In this document: piece by piece, positions 1 through 6,809 of the stretch | How the letters are laid out: every line of letters begins with the position of its first letter | How positions within the stretch are numbered: the stretch's first letter is position 1 | Assembly: GCA_045538195.1 (NCBI GenBank) | Contig: JAZSRA010000054.1 | Span: 1 to 33,054, forward strand | Length of the DNA: 33,054 nt | Source: SVTX01 sp045538195 | GTDB taxonomy: Bacteria; Bacillota; Clostridia; Oscillospirales; CAG-272 | Reading direction: 5' to 3' | The notes under the pieces: model-generated | Told to the model about the DNA's origin: nothing | What the model saw: the letters and a program-made list of their open reading frames with translations, nothing else | Databases searched by the model: none | Program-made: the position numbers and the translations under genes

Positions 1-37
1 TTGATTTAAATTTTACTATCGTCTTTTGCGGATTTTT

Positions 38-140
38 AGAACCCGCCCCAATTCCCCCGTGCGGCGTTTCTTTTGTAACTTTTCTTGTCGCTGGTGACAA
101 GAAAAGTTAGTATTAAACTCATAGATAAATCAAAATTTGA
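38..140 (-). repeat. Family-1 repeat, single terminal arm (copy C)
   Basis: Read on the minus strand this begins at 140 with the 20-base end TCAAATTTTGATTTATCTAT. It continues through an 11-bp hairpin (CTTTTCTTGTC paired with GACAAGAAAAG, 79-106) and then a GCCGCACGGGGG block followed by GGGCGGGTTCT. This matches the left arms of the copies at 4905 and 13328. Similarity stops near position 38, and the next module (the ACGAATAAAAA hairpin) is absent, so this is a solo or truncated arm. Its outer end faces the 3' end of gap and lies 12 bp beyond that gene's terminator U-tract. Confidence 0.75.
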
Positions 141-151
141 ACCACACCAAA

Positions 152-185
152 CAAAAAAGCAACTCCCGTGGGAGTTGCTTTTTTA
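152..185 (-). terminator. Intrinsic terminator of gap
   Basis: GCAACTCCC (159-167) pairs with GGGAGTTGC (170-178), flanked by A6 on the left and T6 on the right. On the minus strand this is a GC-rich hairpin followed by a U-tract 19 bp past the gap stop codon. The symmetric A/T flanks mean it could also stop transcription arriving from the left. Confidence 0.9.
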
Positions 186-203
186 TGCGCCGCGTCGCTA
201 AAA

Positions 204-1229
204 TTAAGCGAGTTCTGCGAAGTACTTGATAGTACGAACCATCTGGCTGGTGTAGGAGTTCTCGTTGTCGTACCAAGAAACGACCTGTACCTGGTAGGTC
301 TCGTCGTCGATCTTTGCAACCATAGTCTGGGTAGCATCGAAGAGAGAACCGTATCTCATACCGATAACGTCGCTGGATACGATCTGATCCTCGTTGTAGC
401 CGAAGGACTCGTTAGCAGCAGCCTTCATAGCAGCGTTGATAGCGTCCTTGGTTACGTTCTGACCCTTAACTACTGCTACGAGAATAGTAGTAGAACCGGT
501 GCAGGTAGGAACTCTCTGAGCAGAACCGATAAGCTTGCCGTTGAGCTCGGGAATTACAAGACCGATAGCCTTTGCAGCACCGGTGGAGTTAGGAACGATG
601 TTCTGTGCAGCTGCACGAGCACGTCTGAGGTCACCCTTTCTGTGAGGACCGTCGAGAACCATCTGGTCACCGGTGTAAGCGTGAACGGTGGTCATGATAC
701 CGGACTGAACAGGGAATGCATCGTTAAGAGCCTTAGCCATGGGAGCGAGGCAGTTAGTGGTGCAGGATGCTGCGGAGATGATCTGATCCTCAGCGGTGAG
801 GTTCTTGTTGTTTACGTTGAATACGATGGTTTTGAGGTCGTTGCCTGCGGGAGCGGAGATAACAACCTTCTTAGCGCCTGCCTGGATGTGAGCCATAGAC
901 TTATCCTTGGAGGTGTAGAAACCGGTGCACTCAAGAACTACGTCAACACCAAGCTCACCCCAAGGGCAATCTGCGGCATTCTTTTCAGCGTAGATTTTGA
1001 GAGTCTTACCGTCAACGGTGATGGTACCTTCCTCGTCGTTAGCAGATACGGTGTGACCCATAGCAAGGTAGTTACCCTGAGCGGTATCGTACTTGAGAAG
1101 GTGAGCGAGCATAGAAGGGCTGGTGAGGTCATTGATAGCAACTACTTCGTAGCCTTCTGCGCCGAACATCTGACGGAATGCGAGACGACCGATACGGCCG
1201 AATCCGTTAATAGCAACTTTTACTGACAT
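204..1229 (-). CDS. gap: Glyceraldehyde-3-phosphate dehydrogenase, type I
   Basis: This is the glycolytic enzyme that oxidises and phosphorylates glyceraldehyde-3-phosphate to 1,3-bisphosphoglycerate with NAD+. It has 341 residues, usual for the family (about 335). The N-terminal Rossmann motif GFGRIGR is at residues 9-15. Asp34 in AINDL, which normally binds the adenosine ribose, favours NAD+ over NADP+. The active-site segment SCTTNC carries catalytic Cys156, and the partner His183 lies in TVHAYTG. The start is supported by a GGAGGA Shine-Dalgarno on the minus strand (1238-1243), 8 bases from the ATG. It is transcribed alone, divergently from proS, with its own promoter and terminator; none of the usual neighbours (pgk, tpiA, cggR) is present here. 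It is the only minus-strand gene in the window. Confidence 0.97.
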   Translation of the reverse strand: MSVKVAINGFGRIGRLAFRQMFGAEGYEVVAINDLTSPSMLAHLLKYDTAQGNYLAMGHTVSANDEEGTITVDGKTLKIYAEKNAADCPWGELGVDVVLECTGFYTSKDKSMAHIQAGAKKVVISAPAGNDLKTIVFNVNNKNLTAEDQIISAASCTTNCLAPMAKALNDAFPVQSGIMTTVHAYTGDQMVLDGPHRKGDLRRARAAAQNIVPNSTGAAKAIGLVIPELNGKLIGSAQRVPTCTGSTTILVAVVKGQNVTKDAINAAMKAAANESFGYNEDQIVSSDVIGMRYGSLFDATQTMVAKIDDETYQVQVVSWYDNENSYTSQMVRTIKYFAELA

Positions 1230-1302
1230 TTTTAGTGTCCTCCGTTTTATTTGTTTTATTTTTTAACTGTGTAGCGGGAAGCAGGCTTTCCTTAACTTCC
1301 CA

Positions 1303-1338
1303 ATTATATATTTTAACTCATTTTTTGCAAATATGCAA
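1303..1338 (-). promoter_or_regulatory. Promoter region of gap
   Basis: On the minus strand two overlapping sigma-A-type promoters can be read. One is TTGCAA (1325-1330), 16 bp, TATAAT (1303-1308). The other is TTGCAT (1333-1338), 17 bp, TAAAAT (1310-1315). Between them and the gene, GGGAAG and CTTCCC can form a 6-bp leader hairpin. The rest of the 322-bp gap-proS spacer is AT-rich, with no ORF that I would call. Confidence 0.65.
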
Positions 1339-1479
1339 GAGTTTTTTTATAATTTTTCAAAAATTGTTATTTTGCATTTTATTGACAATTATTTCACATT
1401 ATTTGTGTGCATTTTGACGATAGTTTTTTTAAAGTGTATTTTAGATGATGAAAAATTTCGTCAATTGTTGTCCGAATGC

Positions 1480-1508
1480 TTGACAAAAGGGAAGATTTGA
1501 TTTATAAT
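1480..1508 (+). promoter_or_regulatory. Promoter of proS
   Basis: A perfect -35 TTGACA (1480-1485) and a perfect -10 TATAAT (1503-1508) are separated by 17 bp, about 40 bases before the proS start codon. This is the consensus housekeeping (sigma-A) arrangement. Confidence 0.85.
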
Positions 1509-1551
1509 AATCCTATTAAGCATTTTATTGATCTTATGGAGTTAAAAAGTT

Positions 1552-2991
1552 ATGGCAAAGGAAAAAATGGTTGAACAGATCACGAGCATGGACGTAGATT
1601 TTGCTCAGTGGTACACCGACGTTGTTAAGAAAGCAGAGCTGGTCGATTATTCGGGCGTTAAGGGATGCATGATCATCCGCCCCTACGGCTACGCTATCTG
1701 GGAAAATATACAAAAGGAGCTTGACGCTCGCTTCAAGGCATTGGGACACGAAAACGTATATATGCCTATGTTCATTCCCGAGAGCCTTCTTCAAAAGGAG
1801 AAGGATCACGTCGAGGGCTTTGCTCCCGAGTGCGCTATCGTCACTATCGGCGGTAACAACAAGCTCTCCGAGCGCCTTATCGTTCGTCCTACAAGTGAAA
1901 CTCTGTTCTGCGATCACTTCAAGAATATTATTCAGTCCTACCGCGACCTGCCCAAGCTCTACAATCAGTGGGTAAACGTAGTTCGCTGGGAAAAGACCAC
2001 AAGACCATTCCTCAGAACAAGTGAGTTTCTCTGGCAAGAGGGTCACACGATGCACGAGACCGAGGCAGAGGCAAGGGAAGAGACCTTGCAGATGTTGAAG
2101 GTCTACGAGGAGTTCTATCTCAACTGCCTCGCTATCCCCGCTATCACGGGACAGAAGACCGAGAAGGAGAAGTTCGCGGGCGCGGTAGAGACATACACCA
2201 TCGAACCTATGATGCACAACGGCGTAGCTCTCCAAGGCGGTACAACTCACTACTTCGGTCAGGGCTTTGCGAAGGCGTTTGACATCACCTTCACGGGCAG
2301 AGATAACACTGTAAACTATCCTCACCAGACCTCTTGGGGCGTTTCGACCCGTATGATCGGTGCTATCATTATGGCTCACGGCGATGATAACGGACTTATC
2401 CTGCCTCCCGCCATCGCTCCTATTCAGGTAGTTATTATCCCTGTTGCTCAGCACAAGGAAGGCGTTCTTGAAAAGGCTAATGAGTTGAAAGCTCGCCTCG
2501 CGGCAAAGGGAATCAGAGTTAAGCTTGACGACAGCGATCAGTCCACCGGTTGGAAGTACAGCCAGTACGAGATGAAGGGTGTTCCCGTTCGTCTCGAAGT
2601 TGGACCTCGCGATATTGAGAGCGGCAATTGCGTCCTCGTTTCTCGCGTTTCCAGAGAAAAGAACTTCGTTTCTATGGACAACCTTGAAGCAGAGGTCGAA
2701 AAGATGCTAAAATTCGTTCACGACGAGCTTGTGGCAAGAGCCGAAAAGAATCTCGCTGAAAAGACTCATACTGCCACCACCTACGAGGAGTTCCTCGACG
2801 TAGCGGAGAACAATCCCGGCTTCATCAAGGCTATGTGGTGCGGCGACGTTGAATGTGAAGATAAGCTCAAAGACGTAACCGGCGGCGTTAAGTCCCGTTG
2901 CATACCTTTTGTTGAGGATCACCTCTCCGACAAGTGCGTTTGCTGCGGTAAGGCTGCAAAGCACATGGTGGTTTGGGGAAGACAATACTAA
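1552..2991 (+). CDS. proS: Prolyl-tRNA synthetase, short archaeal/eukaryotic type
   Basis: This enzyme charges tRNA-Pro with proline in the cytoplasm. Its 479 residues place it in the short class II ProRS group (ProS type 3), which lacks the roughly 180-residue INS editing domain found between motifs 2 and 3 of the long bacterial form. Class II motif 2 is seen near residues 145-165 (RWEKTTRPFLRTSEFLW), and a motif 3-like Arg-containing stretch precedes the anticodon-binding domain. The C-terminus has a cysteine cluster (Cys430, Cys435, Cys462, Cys464/465) typical of the zinc-binding domain and ends in Tyr, as in this subtype. TGGAG at 1537-1541 is the ribosome site for the ATG. A strong promoter lies just upstream and a long hairpin follows, so it is probably monocistronic. 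Confidence 0.96.
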   Translation: MAKEKMVEQITSMDVDFAQWYTDVVKKAELVDYSGVKGCMIIRPYGYAIWENIQKELDARFKALGHENVYMPMFIPESLLQKEKDHVEGFAPECAIVTIGGNNKLSERLIVRPTSETLFCDHFKNIIQSYRDLPKLYNQWVNVVRWEKTTRPFLRTSEFLWQEGHTMHETEAEAREETLQMLKVYEEFYLNCLAIPAITGQKTEKEKFAGAVETYTIEPMMHNGVALQGGTTHYFGQGFAKAFDITFTGRDNTVNYPHQTSWGVSTRMIGAIIMAHGDDNGLILPPAIAPIQVVIIPVAQHKEGVLEKANELKARLAAKGIRVKLDDSDQSTGWKYSQYEMKGVPVRLEVGPRDIESGNCVLVSRVSREKNFVSMDNLEAEVEKMLKFVHDELVARAEKNLAEKTHTATTYEEFLDVAENNPGFIKAMWCGDVECEDKLKDVTGGVKSRCIPFVEDHLSDKCVCCGKAAKHMVVWGRQY

Positions 2992-3002
2992 TAAAGATAG
3001 AT

Positions 3003-3053
3003 TGTGGGGAAAGGGACAAACTTTTCAAGAAAAGTTTTTTCCCTTTCCCCACA
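3003..3053. terminator. Long hairpin after proS (family-2 repeat R1, probable terminator)
   Basis: TGTGGGGAAAGGGA plus AAACTTTTC pairs with GAAAAGTTT plus CCCTTTCCCCACA around a 2-base loop, giving more than 20 bp with one small bulge. The T6 run lies inside the right arm, so it could work as a terminator in either direction. Similar hairpins ending in CACACC or CACCCC occur at 8984-9014 and 29644-29673. Confidence 0.6.
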
Positions 3054-3096
3054 CCCCTATCCCTTTTCAAAAGCTTTTAAAAAATGGGCAATATAT

Positions 3097-3141
3097 ATGG
3101 TGAGGGTAGTTTTATAGCCGTGTGATGATTTTAGTTTTAAA
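3097..3141. repeat. Family-2 repeat fragment upstream of ftsW/rodA
   Basis: The segment contains TAGCCGT and GATTTTAGTTTTAA, matching TAGCCGT and GATTTTAGTTTAA of the longer copy after uvrB (8880-8922). The element ends directly before the Shine-Dalgarno of the next gene. The match is short, so membership rests mainly on motif order. Confidence 0.4.
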
Positions 3142-3154
3142 GAAAGGAGAGCGT

Positions 3155-4303
3155 ATGTTTGCATCTATCGGAAAATACGTGAAAAATTGCATAAAGAATA
3201 TTGATCCGATACTGTTTTTCTGCACGCTCGCTCTCTCCTTCATCAGTATTGTGACTATATTCGGCGCGATGGACAATTTCGGAACGAGAAAGCTTATTAT
3301 GCAGGTGGCGATGACCGCCGCAGGCATTATTGCCACGCTCGTAATCGCAAGCATTGACTATCACGCCCTGACCGACAAACTCTGGCTCTTTATGCTTGGC
3401 GGATCTGCGCTTTTTCTTGCGGTTACTCTCATTTTCGGAAGCTCGGGAGAGAATATGGAGACCGCAAACCAGTCTTGGTTGAAGATACCCGTTATCGGTA
3501 TTATGATACAGCCGTCGGAGTTTGTAAAGATAGCTATGGTCTGCACCTTTGCTAAGCACATATCCTTGGTAAGAGAGCGGATAAACCGTCCAAAGGAGCT
3601 TGGTGGACTTGCACTCCACGCAGGTCTTATCGTAGGCCTTATTCTGGTCTCGGGCGACCTTGGAGTTGCCCTCGTCTATATGGCATTTCTGGCAATAATG
3701 CTATTTGTGGGAGGCTTGTCGGGATTTTATTTTCTTGGCGGCATTACTGCGGTAGTGTTGGCGTTTCCTCTTATCTGGGAGTTTTTGGCACCCTATCAGC
3801 AGGAGCGAATAATCGTCGGCTTTAACCCCGAGCTTGACCCTTTGGGCAAGGGAATGCAGCCGCTTCTTTCCAAGCAGTGCGTGGGCAACGGAGGCTTGTT
3901 CGGCATCGGTCTTATGGGCAAGGGCGACTACGAGATACTCCCCGCATCCCATACCGACTTCATTTTCGCAACGATCTGCGAAAAATTCGGTATAATCGGC
4001 GGAATATTTGTGATAATTCTCCTTGCCGTAATGGTCGTCAGAATACTTATGATCGCCCGAAGCTGCGGAAAGGACTACGGCGGACTTATCTGTGTCGGTG
4101 TCGCGGCTATAATCGTGGTGCAGACGGTAGAAAATATCGGAATGTGCCTCGCGATGCTGCCCGTTGTCGGTATCACTCTGCCGTTTTTGTCGTGCGGAGG
4201 CTCGTCGCTGCTTGCGACCTACGTCTTACTGTCGATCGTGCATAGCGTCAAAGGACATAAGCCGAGGCAGAGCAACGCAGACGTTAGCGGAAGATTCTTT
4301 TGA
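3155..4303 (+). CDS. FtsW/RodA/SpoVE-family peptidoglycan glycosyltransferase
   Basis: This is a polytopic SEDS-family membrane protein that polymerises lipid II into glycan strands for elongation, division or spore cortex. It has 382 residues with about ten hydrophobic segments. The conserved extracellular HTDFIFATICEKFG segment includes the Asp that is essential in characterised SEDS enzymes. The C-terminal signature reads GITLPFLSCGGSS, with Cys where most members have Tyr. I start at the ATG at 3155 because AAAGGAG (3144-3150) sits 5-6 bases before it; the in-frame GTG at 3122 has no such site and lies in repeat sequence. RodA, FtsW and SpoVE cannot be separated here: no partner PBP or mur gene is adjacent, so no symbol is given. 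Confidence 0.92.
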   Translation: MFASIGKYVKNCIKNIDPILFFCTLALSFISIVTIFGAMDNFGTRKLIMQVAMTAAGIIATLVIASIDYHALTDKLWLFMLGGSALFLAVTLIFGSSGENMETANQSWLKIPVIGIMIQPSEFVKIAMVCTFAKHISLVRERINRPKELGGLALHAGLIVGLILVSGDLGVALVYMAFLAIMLFVGGLSGFYFLGGITAVVLAFPLIWEFLAPYQQERIIVGFNPELDPLGKGMQPLLSKQCVGNGGLFGIGLMGKGDYEILPASHTDFIFATICEKFGIIGGIFVIILLAVMVVRILMIARSCGKDYGGLICVGVAAIIVVQTVENIGMCLAMLPVVGITLPFLSCGGSSLLATYVLLSIVHSVKGHKPRQSNADVSGRFF

Positions 4304-4310
4304 TAAACAC

Positions 4311-4338
4311 AAAAAAGACGGGTCGCCGTCTTTTTTTT
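4311..4338 (+). terminator. Intrinsic terminator after ftsW/rodA
   Basis: GACGG-GTCG-CCGTC is extended by A6 on the left and T8 on the right, starting 8 bp after the stop codon. This is a canonical terminator. Confidence 0.92.
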
Positions 4339-4406
4339 GTATTCATATTTTTATGCTTCTCTAAATATAATTCAGTAAAGTAACATTTGGTTTTTGGGAG
4401 GCAGAT

Positions 4407-4901
4407 ATGTTTATCTATTCATTCAAGGCGTCAACGCTGAAATTTTTGGGGATAATATCGATTACTTTGGTAGCGCTTATAGCGATGATCGCGTTTGTAC
4501 CCGTGTATGCCGACGGCATTGGTTCGGTCAGTACGGGGGCTGCGGCAGAGGGTGAGGTCAGCATTAACTACGACAAGGTAAAGAGTGCCGCTGATGCGGT
4601 GAATTTTTTGTCGCAGTTCGGTTGGACGGTTGACGGCGGAAAGCCTGAAAGTGCGACTGTGACCATTCCCGCGGAATTTGACAAGGTGTTCGCCGCTTAC
4701 AACGAGATCCAGAAGTCGCAGGGGCTTGATCTCTCAAAGTACAAGAAAAAAGAGCTGACCAGATACACCTTTGAGGTCACCAATTACGAGGGATACGAGG
4801 GAAAGGTGTATGCCAACGTGCTTGTCTACCGCAACAAGGTGGTTGGGGGAGATATTTGCTCTGCCGATGTTTCTGGATTTGTTCATGGATTTGAGAAATA
4901 A
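4407..4901 (+). CDS. DUF4830 domain protein, secreted or membrane-anchored
   Basis: This is a 164-residue protein of unknown function. An N-terminal hydrophobic stretch at residues 12-33, ending in VPVYADG, looks like a signal peptide or membrane anchor, so the rest should be outside the membrane. The C-terminal half, including VFAAYNEIQKSQGLDLSKY, the TRYTFEV stretch and a final GGDICSADVSG segment, matches my memory of DUF4830, a small family from Clostridia. No catalytic motif is visible. GGGAGG 5-6 bases before the ATG supports the start. A terminator separates it from the upstream SEDS gene, so it is probably its own unit. A family-1 repeat begins 3 bases after its stop codon. Confidence 0.85.
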   Translation: MFIYSFKASTLKFLGIISITLVALIAMIAFVPVYADGIGSVSTGAAAEGEVSINYDKVKSAADAVNFLSQFGWTVDGGKPESATVTIPAEFDKVFAAYNEIQKSQGLDLSKYKKKELTRYTFEVTNYEGYEGKVYANVLVYRNKVVGGDICSADVSGFVHGFEK

Positions 4902-4904
4902 ATT

Positions 4905-5520
4905 GCAAATTAGCGATTTCATATATGTACTTTTCTTGCCACCAGTTACAAGAGAAGCGAGGTGTTGTTCATTTTCTGTCAACAGCGACAGAAAACGAAC
5001 CAAAAGAACGCCGCACGGGGGGCAGGAGAGGGTCTTACGAATAAAAAAGCAGCAAGCCGCGTTTTTATTCGTCGCGACATCCCCTCCCCCGTGACCCCCA
5101 GCCCCATCGGTTAATATAGTGGGATACGGCTTACATCAACATCAAACTTTTAGCCTCAAAGAGGCATTCCCTTCGGGAAAGGTCGCTTACGCGACAAAGC
5201 GATAAACTTTAATAAGATTACGGCTACAAATCAAAATTATTAAGAAGGATTTCACTTTTTTAAAATCAATAAACCCATTTCGTCGGCTATGCCGACAGGA
5301 GAGAGGGGTACATAGGGGAGAGAGGATGTCGCAGGGCGAGAAAAAGCGGCATGTTCGCTTTTTCTCGAACAAGACCCTCTTTACCCTATGCGGCGTTTCT
5401 TTTGTAACAGCAAATGCTTGCATTTGCGAGTCAATCAAGCGCTTGCGCTTGTTGACAGTTTTCATTGTCGCTGATGACAAGAAAAGTTAGTATAAAACCC
5501 ATAGATAAATCAAAATTTGA
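4905..5520 (+). repeat. Family-1 repeat, full-length copy A (~615 bp)
   Basis: This non-coding element fills the 655-bp gap between the DUF4830 gene and rsmD. From left to right: a degenerate terminal repeat (4905-4927); two outer hairpin modules (4930-4958 and 4971-4994); a left arm with CCGCACGGGG and the hairpin ACGAATAAAAA/TTTTTATTCGT (5037-5072); a core with three small hairpins (TTCCC-TTC-GGGAA near 5168, GTCGC-TTAC-GCGAC near 5183, GTCGGC-TAT-GCCGAC at 5282-5296); a right arm with the 12-bp hairpin CGAGAAAAAGCG/CGCTTTTTCTCG (5337-5367); a further hairpin; and the exact 20-base end ATAGATAAATCAAAATTTGA. The right arm is an imperfect inverted copy of the left. Copy B at 13328 matches module for module. 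Short ORFs inside are not shared with copy B. Confidence 0.85.
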
Positions 5521-5556
5521 ATCCATAACCACGAAAATTCAACAAGGAACAGAACT

Positions 5557-6120
5557 ATGATGCGAATAATCACGGGCAAGGCCCGAGGAGTAAAACTTAA
5601 TACCCTTGAAGGGGAAAACACACGTCCTACAAGCGAGAGGGCAAAGGAAGCTATCTTTTCGATGATACAGTTTGACATCGAGGGCAGAGAGGTCCTCGAC
5701 CTCTTTGCAGGCTCGGGTCAGATGGGTCTTGAGGCGGTGTCGAGAGGGGCGGCGAGTGCCACCTTTATCGACAAAAGTAAGGATGCCGCTAAGGTTATCG
5801 ATCAAAATATCGAAAAAACTAAGCTTTCAGCATGTTGCAGACTTTTCAACAGTGACGTGCAGGATTTTATCCGCATAACTCGCGGCAAAAAGAAGTATGA
5901 CGTGGTGTTTATCGACCCACCCTACGCTCATCGCGCTGTCGCACCCACTCTGAAGGCTCTTATCGAGGGCAAAATGCTGAAACCTACCTCAATTATCGTG
6001 TGCGAGAGCGAGGAAGCAGACGTTTTTGAGTCCGACGCGGCTTTGTCGGAGAATTTTGAAGTCATAAAGCGCGCGAAGTATGGGGTAGCTCATATTACGA
6101 TCGTGAAGCCCCTGATCTGA
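5557..6120 (+). CDS. rsmD: 16S rRNA (guanine(966)-N(2))-methyltransferase
   Basis: The enzyme methylates N2 of G966 in 16S rRNA of the small subunit using S-adenosylmethionine. It has 187 residues, normal for RsmD. The N-terminus RIITGKARG is typical of the family. SAM-binding motif I (VLDLFAGSGQMGLEA) lies at residues 46-60, and the catalytic DPPY tetrad at 120-123 marks an exocyclic-amino N-methyltransferase. ATG occurs twice in a row (5557 and 5560), with AAGGAA 6-9 bases upstream, so the true start is one of these. coaD follows 18 bases downstream; rsmD-coaD is a common gene pair in Bacillota and indicates cotranscription. The end of repeat copy A lies 36 bp upstream, so any promoter for this pair must lie in or beside the repeat. 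Confidence 0.95.
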   Translation: MMRIITGKARGVKLNTLEGENTRPTSERAKEAIFSMIQFDIEGREVLDLFAGSGQMGLEAVSRGAASATFIDKSKDAAKVIDQNIEKTKLSACCRLFNSDVQDFIRITRGKKKYDVVFIDPPYAHRAVAPTLKALIEGKMLKPTSIIVCESEEADVFESDAALSENFEVIKRAKYGVAHITIVKPLI

Positions 6121-6138
6121 CCGAAAGGAGAAAAAAAT

Positions 6139-6645
6139 ATGAGAATTGCACTTATTCCCGGAAGTTTCGACCCCATAACACTGGGTCACGTCAATATAAT
6201 AGAACGTGCGGCGAAGATGTTTGATAAGGTCTACGTTGCCGTTATGATAAACGACTCGGCAAAATACGATAAAAACCTTTCGTCAAAGCAGTATATGTTC
6301 GATATGGATGAACGTCTTGAATTGGTCCGCCTCTCGATCGCACATATTGAAAACGCCGAAGCCATCGCGCGGTCAGGTATGCTTATCGACTTATGCGACG
6401 AGCTTGACGTTACCTCTATTGTAAAGGGTATTCGTAACGCGCAGGATCTTGAATACGAAATGATCCACGCCAAGTGGAACAAGGCCCACAACGAGCGTGC
6501 CGAGACTATGTTTCTGCCCGCCGACGAGAGCCTTACTTCGGTCAGCTCCACCGAGGTCAGACGAATTATTGAGTCGGGCGAGCTTGACGCGCTCAACGGT
6601 ATAGTTGCCGACGTTGCGCTGGAGTATATTAAATCAAAAGGGTAA
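6139..6645 (+). CDS. coaD: Phosphopantetheine adenylyltransferase
   Basis: The enzyme catalyses the fourth step of coenzyme A synthesis, transferring AMP from ATP to 4'-phosphopantetheine. It has 168 residues, close to the usual 160. The nucleotidyltransferase signature is GSFDPITLGH (residues 8-17), where TLGH is the T/HxGH active-site box. The second ATP-binding motif SSTEVR is at 136-141, and RNAQDLEYE is the usual substrate-loop sequence. AAAGGAG 8 bases before the ATG fixes the start. It is cotranscribed with rsmD and closed by a terminator whose stem includes the stop codon. Confidence 0.97.
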   Translation: MRIALIPGSFDPITLGHVNIIERAAKMFDKVYVAVMINDSAKYDKNLSSKQYMFDMDERLELVRLSIAHIENAEAIARSGMLIDLCDELDVTSIVKGIRNAQDLEYEMIHAKWNKAHNERAETMFLPADESLTSVSSTEVRRIIESGELDALNGIVADVALEYIKSKG

Positions 6646-6666
6646 CTCGTGAAGAGTTGCCTTTTT
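6636..6666 (+). terminator. Terminator overlapping the coaD stop codon
   Basis: AAAAGGGTAACTC pairs with GAGTTGCCTTTTT around GTGAA, with one G-T pair and a one-base bulge, and ends in a T run. The TAA of coaD (6643-6645) lies in the left stem. Confidence 0.8.
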
Positions 6667-6725
6667 CTTTGGATATAATAAATAGAACGAATTGTAAACA
6701 AATCGAAAATCTCAAAAGATACTTA

Positions 6726-6754
6726 TTTACATTTAAAATCTTTTGTGATATAAT
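6726..6754 (+). promoter_or_regulatory. Promoter of uvrB
   Basis: TTTACA (6726-6731), 17 bp, perfect TATAAT (6749-6754). The predicted transcription start near 6761 gives a leader of about 50 bases. Confidence 0.8.
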
Positions 6755-6769
6755 TATTAGGTTAAAAAA

Positions 6770-6781
6770 GAACGAAAGTTT
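6770..6781 (+). promoter_or_regulatory. Probable LexA (SOS) operator of uvrB
   Basis: GAACGAAAGTTT fits the core GAAC-N4-GTTY of the Bacillota LexA box (CGAACRNRYGTTYG). It sits about 16 bp after the -10 box, where a bound repressor would block initiation or early elongation. uvrB is a classic SOS gene, which adds weight. The flanking C and G of the consensus are not conserved. Confidence 0.6.
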
Positions 6782-6809
6782 CATTTTGCAAAAGAAAGGT
6801 AGGTCGACT

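Noticed and set aside
168..1226. Long plus-strand ORF (352 codons) fully opposite gap
   Set aside because: It is the complement of an intact GAPDH gene, its translation resembles no protein I know, and it has no ribosome site. Strong codon bias keeps the opposite frame open.
5187..5480. 97-codon minus-strand ORF inside repeat copy A, and the 63- and 66-codon ORFs inside copy B
   Set aside because: The frames are not conserved between the two copies of the element, so they are chance ORFs in structured non-coding DNA.
4905..5520. Insertion sequence with its own transposase
   Set aside because: There is no transposase ORF in any copy and no clear target-site duplication could be seen at the ends of A or B.
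6657..6809. 51-codon N-terminal extension of UvrB
   Set aside because: It would run through the promoter and LexA-like box, has no ribosome site, and the ATG at 6810 has one and fits the family.
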